Part shown: positions 36,292 through 47,297 of the stretch, one piece after another | Layout: each line of letters starts with the position of its first letter | Numbering within the stretch: position 1 is the first letter of the stretch | Origin: Lepidurus packardi | Taxonomy: Eukaryota > Arthropoda > Branchiopoda > Notostraca > Triopsidae | Direction: 5' to 3' | NCBI GenBank assembly: GCA_023053545.1 | Contig: JAKZAN010000002.1 | Span: 7,622,790 to 7,686,789 of the forward strand | Length of the DNA stretch: 64,000 nucleotides | Notes under the pieces: generated by a model | Seen by the model: the letters and a program-made list of their open reading frames with translations, nothing else | The model's database searches: none | What the model was told of the DNA's origin: nothing | Program-made: the position numbers and the translations under genes

Positions 36292-37842
36292 TTAAACAGT
36301 TTTAATCTCTCCGCTACAATGCGCACAGCAAGCAAACGCTCCTGGTTTGCCTAATCGCTCCGAAAATAAATTAGCTAATGCTGTGACTTTATCCGTAGTT
36401 TCTGTGCAGGTCGAGTCCGACATTAAGCAAGATGACAAGCGCTTATCAGACAATAACTAAAGAAAAGAAAGAAAATTAATTTACTTTTAGGGCTTATATA
36501 TTTTATGTTGGTTTCTTGTTAAGTTAGTCTTTTGGTATTTGTTACCTGATTAGCGAGAGTTTGTGCCTTAGTAAGAGTCGGTAAATGGTCAAAAGTGGAA
36601 GTTTTCAGTTCTTCATGAGATACATTGTAGTTTCCCAAAATCCGAACTTTCAAAGTGGTAGCCAACTGGCTAATCGCTGAGGAAGTAGTCAATATGCTTG
36701 TTGAAGACAAAGTTTTTTCCCTGGATTTCGGCGATTGGACGCTTAAAGGATCCAACGCTTCCTTGACAGCCAACAATTGACTTAAAAAGGAAGAGAAACT
36801 TAGTGCAGCTGGTTCACTTTAATATCTAACGTGTAATTTGTAATATAATAGTTGTAAGGCCTAAGAGATTAATATTTCACTAAAATTTACTCAAGTACCA
36901 GTAAGCTTCCAGATTGCTCTGCCGAGCTTCCTCCATTTCGTCTAGCAAAACCATGGCTATTTTCGACAAATCATCAGAGCGTCTGCACAAAATCGCCTTC
37001 CATCGAGCCAGTTCTTCAATCAGGACACTTAGAAGGTAAAAGTAATTTTTACTATTTGGAGACGCATATATTTTTTATTATTTTCTTAATTTATGTTTAC
37101 CTAGAAGCCAGGAATTTGCTACGCCAAACGTCAGCTTCGATACTCAGCTTCTCTTTTTCTTCAAAATCGCAAGCCATACGTTGGACATATTGTCTAACAT
37201 CATGGGCAAGTTTGGCTTTGTCTTCAGTTAAGAATTGAACTCTGGCTTCCATATCTTCGCCTACAGAAGCCACCAATAATTTCTTCAGCTCTGCGTTGAC
37301 CTGTTGAATTTAAATCGGCAGAATTTAAAAGAGAGTAAATACTTAAGATTCAGAAATACCTGAGTCTGAATTTTGAGCTCATATTGAGCTGAATCTCTCT
37401 CTTGGGTCAGCGCCTGGATTTTAGCTTCCGAGCTTTGGACCCCCTCAGGATCTGTGGTTGTTAGACTTGTGTTTTGATTCCTGGGAGGATTTAATGTTTC
37501 GAGAGAAGTCTTCTTGGGGGTTTTCTTCTTGTTATAAGGAATAATGGGCTTGACTGCTCCTTTGTAAGGCTCGTAAGGGACGAATTTAAGTTTTTTTTCA
37601 CCAGTAGCGAACGGGCTTGACAATAAACCTGGCGGTCGGACCGGGTTTAATTTGGAGTAGCTGGACGTTTTCTGGTGCTCACTGAGCTGTAATTTTTGTA
37701 GACTAGTTGGAGTTGCGGTTACAGTCCGAGTTACAGCACTTGTGGACGGTAGAGAAGCTACCGAAATCGCAGAAAGATCGTTGGGTGCGAGAGACGACTC
37801 CATACCATCACCTTCAGTTCGGTTGAGCAGTTTTTCGTCCAT
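36292..37842 (-). CDS. BLZF1: Golgin-45 (basic leucine zipper nuclear factor 1)
   Basis: This is a medial-Golgi coiled-coil tether that binds GRASP55 and Rab2 and is needed for Golgi structure. Minus-strand exons: 37842-37360, 37300-37101, 37027-36899, 36780-36546, 36456-36292; 403 residues (the human protein has 400). The N-terminal ~120 residues are low complexity. The coiled coil holds the diagnostic block VNAELKKLLVASVGEDME followed by ADVWRSKFLAS. The C-terminus FACCAHCSGEIKTV matches the CCxHCxGEl end of the family. Start: ATG at 37842. Donor choice at exon 3 is forced by frame: TG/GTACTT (36899/36898) keeps the frame, whereas the better-looking GA/GTAAAT seven bases on breaks it. CCDC39 follows closely on the same strand. 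Confidence 0.93.
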
Positions 37843-39927
37843 TTATTCTAAGGATCAGCGTAATTTAATTAATTTCTTCTTTGAACTAGATAATTGGGAA
37901 TATGCTATGTTACCCTTTTTCTAAAAGCGTCCTTTGCTGATCTTGTTAATGAAGTTTCTTTACTTTAATCAATTTGGGAAACTAGAATACAAGTCGGCAT
38001 TGCTGTCCAAATCAGAGACTAAACAGAGAGCTATGCATGGCGAGTGTCTTGTGTTGCCGTGGTGTCGTCATCGGTCGTGTGGGAGTATGTATCTAATGTT
38101 ATTGTTTATGTATACAGTATTGATGATTTGAATTATGGATGTAATTTTAAATATTCACGTCGTGAATACTTTAAATATGGTTATATTAAACGTATTACAT
38201 TTTAAAATGTTTTAAGTATTTTGAGCATGTGGAGCCCCTTGCTCTACACTTCCACCCTAGGCTACGCGACTCACACACACCTCAACAGCACGACTCTCCC
38301 GGCAAGGCACATATGGCAGGAGATTCAAACTTCGAAAAACGATTCATGTACCTGTGCATTAGCATAACCATGCATAGCTACTAAAAAGGCTTTTGCTTAC
38401 GTTGTTCAGTAGACTTGTTTCCAAATTAACGCCATCTATTGGAAGAGGTGTCGAATCCGTCATTATCGGGCAACCTCTGGCACTTGCCATAAGGCTGTCC
38501 TTTTATGGTTTCACTGTTTCCTCTTTCTTGGTAGCTTTAATTCTCGCAAGTGCCATCTTGCTATGTTCCTTTACGTAAATCCCTGTTTGGGAAGTTGGAT
38601 AAAGGTAGCCAAGAGCCCAGAATTTTTTTCTACAAATTACCAAAGAACCGAAGTTGCTAAGGCAGTTTCTATTGAAAATAATAATAAATATTGGGCCAAA
38701 CTTTACACTTTACCCGAACGCGAATTGCTTCCCCAGGCGCCGAGATTTGTGTCTCTGTGTCCGTAGCGTAGTGGTCTTTGAGGAAAAGTTCACTCCTTTT
38801 AAAGTGCCTGGCCGATGACGTTTGAGAAGAAAAGCATTCTTTTGTTAATTCCTCCATAATCTGAGGTAGTTTTACTATACATTTTGACCACTTTTGATTG
38901 CTGTTTCATCCATAGTCAAAAACAAACGGAAAGTTACGGACTAATCTACATGGAGCTTACGGGAATTTCCTCAGGTTTTGCCCGATAATGGCTGCCCCAT
39001 AGGTTCCTCTAGGCTTCGCTAGATGTCATTGGTGAATTTGGAAACAAGTCTCACTGTAGTACAGTGATCAGCGAACGAAATCTCGTTGCTCGGCCTAGAA
39101 GGAAAACCTGTAGAAGTCGGATGCTTGGGCGACTTGCAAGAAAATCCCATGAATGTTGCGGTTTTTGGCAAAATTATGCCTGAGCTAAGGTTTTTTATTT
39201 CTTTAAGCTTTGAAGCGTTTAATAGCTTGATTATAATTGTAATTTAACGCTTGCGTAACCCTCGGTTATATCGGTTATTCGGTTATTGGTTTAAGGAGAA
39301 GCACATGGCGAAGGGCATGGAGAAAGCGCATGGGATGGGCATGGAGAAGCGCATGGGATGGGCATTAGAAAACGGGCAATAATACCCATGGACACGGCCA
39401 TGGAATTTTAGAATGGACTTCTATGGCCTTCCATGGATTTCCATAATATTTTTTTTGCCGGGAAGTCCTTTGATTTTATACCTGTAATCCTTTTACGGGT
39501 TCCGTATTCCTTATGAGGGGTTACACACGCTGCCTAATTATACAATAAATATACGTACTTTTATTACGATATCTCAATTGTAATGACGTCTTAATATATC
39601 TTAATTGTAATGACGAATGCTTCATCGGCGTATAAGCTCCCCGAAAATTTTCGCAGTAGTATCGATCATATTCCTACAATTACTTGAATTTATGTGTATT
39701 CCGAAATTTTTGCCAGATGCATCTCCTTTACAAATTTCAACAAATGAAGAGGAATTAAATATTAAATCTTTAAAAAAAACGATGAGTGAAATCAGTGCAA
39801 AAGAACGGAGGGTTGGAAAGGATAGCATTTTTTTTACCAGGAGGGGTGTGTTTTTTGTTTTTTTTTTACATGTTTACCCGAGGGGTGGTTTGTTTTGCTA
39901 TAGTACATAAAACCAGTACTAGTTTTA
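37843..39927. other. Intergenic region between golgin-45 and the PAN/DPBB gene
   Basis: No coding exon was recognised. It contains a small perfect palindrome (TATTCACG-T-CGTGAATA, 38152-38168), a degenerate minisatellite near 39300-39370 built on gcatgggatgggcatgga, and a duplicated cttaattgtaatgacg motif near 39570-39615. The golgin-45 promoter should lie at its left edge. Confidence 0.5.
39300..39372 (+). repeat. Degenerate minisatellite (catggRatgggcatggag)
   Basis: Short imperfect units based on gcatgggatgggcatggag are repeated about four times. No coding sense was seen. Confidence 0.5.
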
Positions 39928-41541
39928 CTAAGTCCAGTACTGTTCCGACCCAACATCAACGCAATCTCTAAACCTTACAGTATGAGAACTGCCATCATTA
40001 AAGGTGAATACCACTTGCTCAAAGTCTTCAATTCGCCTACCAAGATCAAAGGCAAAATAAGGGTTATCTCCCCTGTGTGACCCGGACTGTCCACCCAAGT
40101 AAGCTCCTGTAACAATCTTCCCCCCGGTGTTGAGGAGTCCAATGTTCCGGTAGTAAGGATTGTTAGTCCCAGTTCCAGGCTTATAGAAACACTGGTTGTC
40201 ACCACCGAACAGTGGATTTTTGGTGGTCATTTGTACGCTGCATCTGGCCTGTCCAGGGGGTTGATTGTTTGTAGCAAGTGGCCTGAAAGGAAAATGTATT
40301 CATTGACGTTTTTTCATTGTGAAACAACAATCAGTTAAAACAAAGGTGGGAGGAAAAACAACCCCTTCTGTGTACAGAAAGGACTTTTGTATCATTATAG
40401 TGATAGGAGGAAAAGAGGAGAGGGATTCATGAAATTATATTCTAAACGATTTTTGTATGGTATTTACATACCAAGTCGCCCTTGAATAAAGGTCCAGGCC
40501 TCCTCCATAGTTCGAATTGGTGATGATAATATTCATAGCACCATGTCCACAATCAATTTTTAAAACGTGCCCACACAGATCGGGTTTGAACTTCAGGTGC
40601 CCAAGCTCCGCAATGTCGCCAAGCGCAAATGGGTATGTTACTGCATAGTCCCTTGCTGGCAAAGCACAGGCATCGCCTCCTCCGTTGACATGCCGGGTGG
40701 CCAAAACGTTGTAAAGAATAGGTCCAACACCATTATCACCTGAATATTCCACTACGCCACAAACCATATTGTAATCACCTGTATAGAAAGCATCGTTCTT
40801 GGTTGCCCCTCCATTTTTCATCCAGCATGTTCCGCCATTGTACTTTGTCCAAGTGAAATGCGTGCAATCTCTGGTGGCAGCACATTTCCCACCACATTCA
40901 CTTGATGACACCTGAGCATTAGTAAAATCACCACCGTGAAAGTCGCAAGCCGGGGCCCAATTGTTACCATTCCAGTTAATTGGAGTAGATTCAATTACGC
41001 CACAAACCATGCTGTAATCACCTGTATAGAAAGCATCGTTTTTGGTTGCCCATCCATTTTTCATCCAACAGGTTCCGCCATTGTAACCTGTCCAAGTGAA
41101 ATGCGTGCAATCGCTGGTGACAGCACATTTCCCACCACAATCACTTGATGACACCTGAGCATTAGTAAAATCACCACCGTTGAAGTCGCACGCCAGGGCC
41201 CAGTTGTTACCACCCCAGTTAATCCCCGAGGTAGCAGACAGTGCTTCTGTTTTGGCGGCTTTGAAACCTTTTGATGATGGATCATTTTCCAATGGACTAC
41301 TATTTGAGGAAATGTCTGTCTTCATCCAACAGGTTCCGCCATTGTCAGGTACCCAAGAGAAATGTGTACAACTAGAGGTTATATCACATGTCTGGCCACA
41401 GTCATCTGGTGTCATCTTCCTGTTACCAGAACCGCCGTCATCGGTATCGGATACCATAGACCAACCCTTGCCAAACAAGGCTTCGCAATTTTCGAGAATT
41501 AATCCCACGAGAAGTAGCAAAGTCCCATGCTTGAGAAACAT
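39928..41541 (-). CDS. Secreted protein with PAN/apple-like repeats and C-terminal expansin-like (double-psi barrel) domain
   Basis: Two exons, 41541-40472 and 40282-39928; 474 residues. A signal peptide (about 1-21, hydrophobic core LLLLVGLIL) is followed by three PAN_4-like modules. The first is divergent (about 24-95). The second and third are nearly identical (NWGGNNWALACDFNGGDF / NWNGNNWAPACDFHGGDF to CWMKNG-ATKNDAFYTGDY), showing recent duplication. The C-terminal ~200 residues carry DACALPARDY, LCGHVLKIDCGHG and TNSNYGGGLDLY, the pattern of extracellular double-psi beta-barrel proteins of the barwin/expansin type, ending in VRFRDC. Cysteines are abundant. The product is probably secreted and carbohydrate-binding; function is unknown. 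TATAAATA on the minus strand (41654-41661) and a strong donor at 41752/41751 suggest two possible 5' ends. PAN-plus-CAZyme combinations are patchy in animals, so acquisition by transfer is possible. Confidence 0.8.
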
Positions 41542-42020
41542 TCTCCCAAATTAGGTTCACCTATTAAAAAAGTAAATTTTATAATATACGCTTTAAAAAG
41601 TAGCCGTATTCGCTAGTGGGTGAGTAAATATCTTCATTCTTGCAACAGCTCGTTATTTATATGTCAGTAATCTGCTGATACAGTTCTTTGTAAATGCGAG
41701 CCTCGTGTAAGAAAAACGTGCGAAACCGGTGCTAGATCAGCAAGAACTTACGTGAGCATCTAACTTGCTTCGTCAAACGTCATGCGTAATTAAAAAGAGC
41801 AAATCATGCACAAAATTCGGAGAATATACATTTTCAGCCGTGGTCAAATTGGCGGAAAACCTGTCTTCCTTGGTCTCCATCAACTCAAACACAATACGGT
41901 CAGGCAAGTACTTTTTGGAGAAAGGTATGAAAAAAATAACAGCTACAATATTTCATTTTCCAGTTCCTTCTTTGTAAACTAGACAAAATTTGTTGTAACA
42001 AACTCCAAAATAAAGGTGTG
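41542..42020. other. 5' region of the PAN/DPBB gene
   Basis: This holds a minus-strand TATA-like box (41654-41661), an acceptor just upstream of the start codon (41560 region), and a consensus donor GTAAGTTC reading from 41751. The leader may therefore contain an intron of about 190 bases, or transcription may start within it. Confidence 0.35.
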
Positions 42021-42341
42021 TCATCGTTGAAACTTATAGTTATACAACCTTTTTTCTTGACTTGTCCAGAAACAATTCGCCAACTCGATTTGGCGAGTGT
42101 ACGCCGCTATTGATATGCCACACAAGCCAATAGTGTGCATCAGGCGAATCACCTTTTCCCGTGACAGACCAGAAGAAAGGATACCGGCCGACAATAAAAT
42201 ATTTCCTACTGCCTGTTTCCTTATGTAAGGTTGTAAATTCCACTCCCTAATATACTTAAAGAGGTTATCATAACTCAACACGTGTACCTGGCAATTACCA
42301 ATCGCGGGCAAGTGTCTCTTTCCCTCAACTGTCCCTTTCAT
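42021..42341 (-). mobile_element. Fragment of a transposon-derived protein (GNxLLSaxIL family)
   Basis: A 106-codon open frame reads VEGKRHLPAIGNCQVHV, EWNLQPYIRKQAVGNILLSA and GILSSGLSREKVIRLM. I recognise this pattern (W-x-QPyi...GNilLSaaILfsG...k..r) from a large family of multi-copy, transposon-derived proteins in cnidarians and arthropods. Only the N-terminal conserved block is present. The frame stops after it and no catalytic region is seen nearby, so it is a relic. Identification is from memory of the family pattern. Confidence 0.45.
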
Positions 42342-43049
42342 CGAACTTCAGCCTGGCTCTTCATCATCCATTGAACAAATTACTTAAATTATTTCTTGTT
42401 GTTTTCAAGATTGTCTGCCGAATCCCAAGTCAACTTTTGGATGTCAGAGGGTTGTCGAGATCGAGGTAAGAGAACCTCTTTTCTTTCTCTAAGTCGTTGG
42501 TTAAAACATAAAAGTTTAATTTTGAGGAAATTTTCCGTCTCTTTTGGATTTTTCAAAATCATTTTTCATGAAGATTATTGAAGTTTCAAACTACTCATTT
42601 TATTTTTGTTGAATTTGAATGCTAAGATGAAGAATTTTCTAGAAGTTTTAAAAGATTCAGAAAGTGTTTTTGGTTGCAAAGAAAATATAAGTTTAAAGGT
42701 TTAGTTTTTAACTACTTTGTATAATTTTCGTAGGAGCTTTTTTTCTACTTTACGTTTCCTTGCAGGACCGTGGGTAAAATTGACCGACTAAAGTGTGTGG
42801 AAGGTGGCGGAAAGGGGAGGACAATTGGATGTTGCGACGTTCATACTATGTGCCAAAGCGAAAAAAAGGAAGAAGTGAAGTCGACTTGGCCAACGTCTCA
42901 AACGTGTTCAGCTTGTGTTGTTGTTTTTTATTTGTCACCAGAAGTCTACAGACGCGAATCTGGACATGTTTTAGCCTTCTCAAAAGTGAAGTGGCTTTTC
43001 ATGCGTTTTTATTTTCATACTCGTTTGGGGTGCTGTACTCTGCGGATGG

Positions 43050-43145
43050 GTTTGTGGGCATCAACAATTATTTGTAAGTTTTGAACATTTTGTTAACGTT
43101 TGTGGGCCTCAACAATTATTTGTAAGTTTTGAAAATTTTGTTAAC
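43050..43145 (+). repeat. Tandem duplication, 2 x 48 bases
   Basis: Bases 43050-43097 and 43098-43145 are near-identical (gtttgtgggc-tcaacaatta...ttgttaac), differing at two positions. It is a local duplication with no evident function. Confidence 0.85.
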
Positions 43146-43439
43146 GTATTGCTTTCATGCGTACTGATACTTTTTCTATTTTTTTCTAATTTTTGGGAAC
43201 ACGCAATCCTGTGCCAACAACTCCTTACGAACCGAACGGTTTCAATTTTAAGGTCTTTTTGGAGCTTCAGAGTAATGGTAGTAACACTTCAAATTTACAT
43301 TTATAAGTTTTAAATACTCAATATATTTCTCTTCCATGCAAAGCAAATTGAATCCTATTTTGAACTTACCAACACGTCGGTCTGTTGTCCGAAGGTATCA
43401 GTTCGTCTGTCGAATTGCTTATTTCTACAGCCAAGTTGT

Positions 43440-43615
43440 TACCACGATCAAGGTTATAGTTAAGGGATTGTGCCGTTTTAACAATGGAAGAGCTTGTGCC
43501 AAGTCCGTAACTACACCAATCACTAGATAATATGTTTATCTGCCATGTGTTTATATGGATTTCAGAACTAATGTGTTTAACGTAGGTGTTTAGTTTAACG
43601 TTCATGGCGTTCTGA
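43440..43615 (-). repeat. Exon-like direct repeat, copy 1
   Basis: On the minus strand this reads NTYVKHISSEIH, then an acceptor-like tgtag and an open frame YGLGTSSSIVKTAQSLNY. The frame continues beyond the repeat to a consensus donor (TTG/GTAAGTTC) near 43371. It is similar to 44028-44195 in both DNA and the encoded peptide. It may be an exon of an unrecognised or dead gene. Confidence 0.5.
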
Positions 43616-44027
43616 TTTCAGTTCGAATTATTATTTTCTTTATTATTTTTTTAGGAGACACCCTTAATTCTTCGCCTGTTCTGCAAATGAAGCTGAGAGA
43701 ACCACATGGTACGTGGCTTGGTACATGGTATGGATAGCAAATGGCATGCCACGTGGGATAGTTATGTATGGGATTGAGGTAAGATGGTTTAAAATATGTT
43801 TAATAGAATAGATCCGTAGTAATAAAAGAATAAAGTATGTCCTTTTCTCTTTATGTCGGGGTTGATGATGTAATTATTAAAACGGCTTAAAAATGTTTTA
43901 ATCTCTGTGTGTTTAGCGAATGAATAGATACTTCTTGAACTCAATATCCTATTGGCTCCTCGGAGAGTTAGACACATGCTATTCTTCTGTGGAATTGTCC
44001 TTGTGTCTAGGACCAAGACTGTACCGC

Positions 44028-44195
44028 CATCAGGACGAAAATTATTGGGCTGTGGAGTTTTAACGCTAGAAAAACTTGTACCAAATCCGTAACTGCGCCG
44101 AACCCTTTCATAATATATAATCTAGCATCTATTTTTATATGAATTTCAGACCTAATGTATTTACCGTAGGTGTTCTTTAACGGCTTTCTGGATTG
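44028..44195 (-). repeat. Exon-like direct repeat, copy 2
   Basis: Same orientation as copy 1. It reads NTYGKYIRSEIH, then a gcgcag acceptor-like site and YGFGTSFSSVKTPQPNNF. The open frame continues beyond the repeat (to about 43920) with GGTVLVLDTRTIP and CLTLRGANRILSS. The protein-level similarity and matching acceptor positions suggest a duplicated exon and not a random repeat. I do not recognise the family. Confidence 0.45.
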
Positions 44196-45094
44196 AGTGT
44201 ACAGCAAGAGAAGAAGACTATTGAACCACCCTAAGTAAGATTTCTTGCTGGTTTCAATTACCACTGAATCTTCTGGCTGTGAATCTGGTGATTATATGCA
44301 TTACCTTTCAGTTATTAACCTTCCAACTGCGGCTGGTATGTTTTAAGGCAGAATTGATACAGGGGAACGGTCCCGGTGCTCAGTAAAGCAGCTTTCGGTT
44401 CTATTTTGTGTGCTATTGTAAATTTTTCTAGAACTGGGTAGAATTGTAACGCTTGCTTTCGCAATCTTTTACTTTTCTTGTAAAATTTATTCCTCACAAA
44501 CATTGCTCTAGTGCTCCCAAATCTTTTGGAAACCTTTTTCTGTGACCAGCTCCAAAAATTGGATTCTAAAATGATACAAATGAGTTGTTTGGCTCTCCCC
44601 CACCCGACCCGGAATGCCTTATTTGCTTATGTGTTGTACTCAAAAGGTTCACCGTAAAATCTAGTTCCAAAAATGTTCCTTTGTTGTACGTTTTGTAATT
44701 TTTTAAATAAAAGCGACAATTTGGAAAATTCTTGCATGATTTTCAAAATATCCGCTAAAAGGGGTGTGTCCTCTAGAAAAGGGACGAATCCTATTGGAGG
44801 ATTGGACCAAAAAGTGGGCGTGGCTCTTTTTCAAGCTGGAAAAGCGTTTTCAGGGCTTTTCTCCATAAGGAATAATGCTGTATCAAGGGGGTCCCCTTCA
44901 AAAATTGGGAAAAATTGAGAGCCTCGCCCCTTTCCCTGTTCCCAACTCTCCTGCTCAGTTTCCTATCCCGATATTCATGCTCGTGATGCCGAAGCTTCAC
45001 AATTTCGAATATAAGTATAGGAACCTTGCAGAGAAGGCATGAGGTACAGAGAAAGGGAGCCATTTAATATTTCGTTTTTTTTTACGAAATAAAA
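44196..45094. other. Intergenic, no recognised gene
   Basis: A minus-strand frame at 44315-44503 and others are short and unsupported. Nothing else was seen. Confidence 0.4.
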
Positions 45095-45166
45095 TGCCTC
45101 GGCCGGGATTCGAACCGAGGACCTCTCGTTCCCCACGTCTGCATGTTAGCCATTCGGTTACACGCT
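45095..45166 (-). tRNA. tRNA-like sequence (probable pseudogene or SINE head)
   Basis: On the minus strand the sequence has a perfect Pol III B box (GGTTCGAATCC, 45116-45106) and an A-box-like TGTAACCGAATGGCTA, with T-rich sequence after the 3' end. The T-arm closes with one mismatch. No matching 5' acceptor strand pairs with the 3' CCGAGGC, and the anticodon stem does not close. A functional tRNA is therefore unlikely. Confidence 0.35.
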
Positions 45167-45911
45167 TATATTTCATGCCTGTTGAAACTTCTATATATCA
45201 AACGTAGAGAGCAAGCAGGTTACGGTGTATGTGGGTAGCATCCATCATTTTGCGATTGATGAAGGTTACAGGGTTCGCATAAAATGTATATAATGTATGG
45301 CTGTATGATACAGCCATACCTTATGTTGCCTAGAGGTTTGCATTTTATTATTTTCTTTGTGTATTTAAGAATGTAATAAAACATCCTTATTTAATTTTGA
45401 TTAACGAGTCAAAATCGGTATAAAATAATTACAAGGCCCTATGTTATCTTTAAATTATTTGTATTTAAGCTCACAAATACAAGACAATTTTACACGGCAA
45501 TAAGCATCCAAGGCAATTACCTAGCTGTGTAGATCCACTACGGTTAGATTAAAGAAATACATGTACTAGGTTAACCTACCGCACCCTCTTTTGTACTAGT
45601 TCGTATTTCTTGAAGAGAGATGGTGAAATTTTGGCCACGGCTCTAGTCGGTGTTTGCGAGAGCTCTAGCGCCCTCCGGCTTCATTCCTTGTATTACAAAG
45701 CTCCGACGTTGGATGTGTACGTGCCAAAGCCGCCAAAGCGACATTTAGAGCTGCGGCTATAGATCGAAGAACCGGAAGGTCAAAAGAGTGACACAGACAA
45801 GGGTATCCAGCACCTCTTTTCTCTTGCACTCTGTGAGTAGTCGTGGTGATTTTGGAGTGAAGTAACCGGTCCTTTTTTCGTGTACTTGGAATTCGCAAAA
45901 ACTATCAAATC

Positions 45912-46883
<972 letters not shown>

Positions 46884-47297
46884 AATCTGTAAAATGTTAA
46901 GAAAGCCAAACGGAAAAAGAAACCGTCTCTCCCTTCCCCTCTCATTACCAGTCAAATTTGTCCTATGCTTGTAGCTCATTTAGCCGCTGTTTCGGTGTGG
47001 TTGTGTGTACAAGAATACAGGCATTTAAAATACAAATACTGTATAATAATCTAAAAAGACTGTTCTTTCTTGGGTAAAATCGCGTGAACTTCGCGGCAAG
47101 GCACACACACGACTCAACCCATCCACAGGGTTTCAAGTGGTATCACAGGAAACAAAGGCCTATGCATAGGCTTATACACACCTACACGGAAAGTCACGCG
47201 GTATTTTTTCTTTGGACTCATTCTAAGCAGTCAAGAATTTCGATACAATAATCAATATTTCGTTGCTTTCTTCGTCAGTTATGTAAAAATTTAAGAC
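46884..47297. other. Convergent 3' regions of TPI and the chloride channel
   Basis: These are the 3' UTRs of both genes. No separate gene was seen. Confidence 0.6.

Noticed and set aside
42420..42800. Possible two-exon plus-strand peptide (QVNFWMSEGCRDRG joined to PWVKLTD)
   Set aside because: Plausible donor and acceptor but only ~25 residues, no family and no upstream exon.
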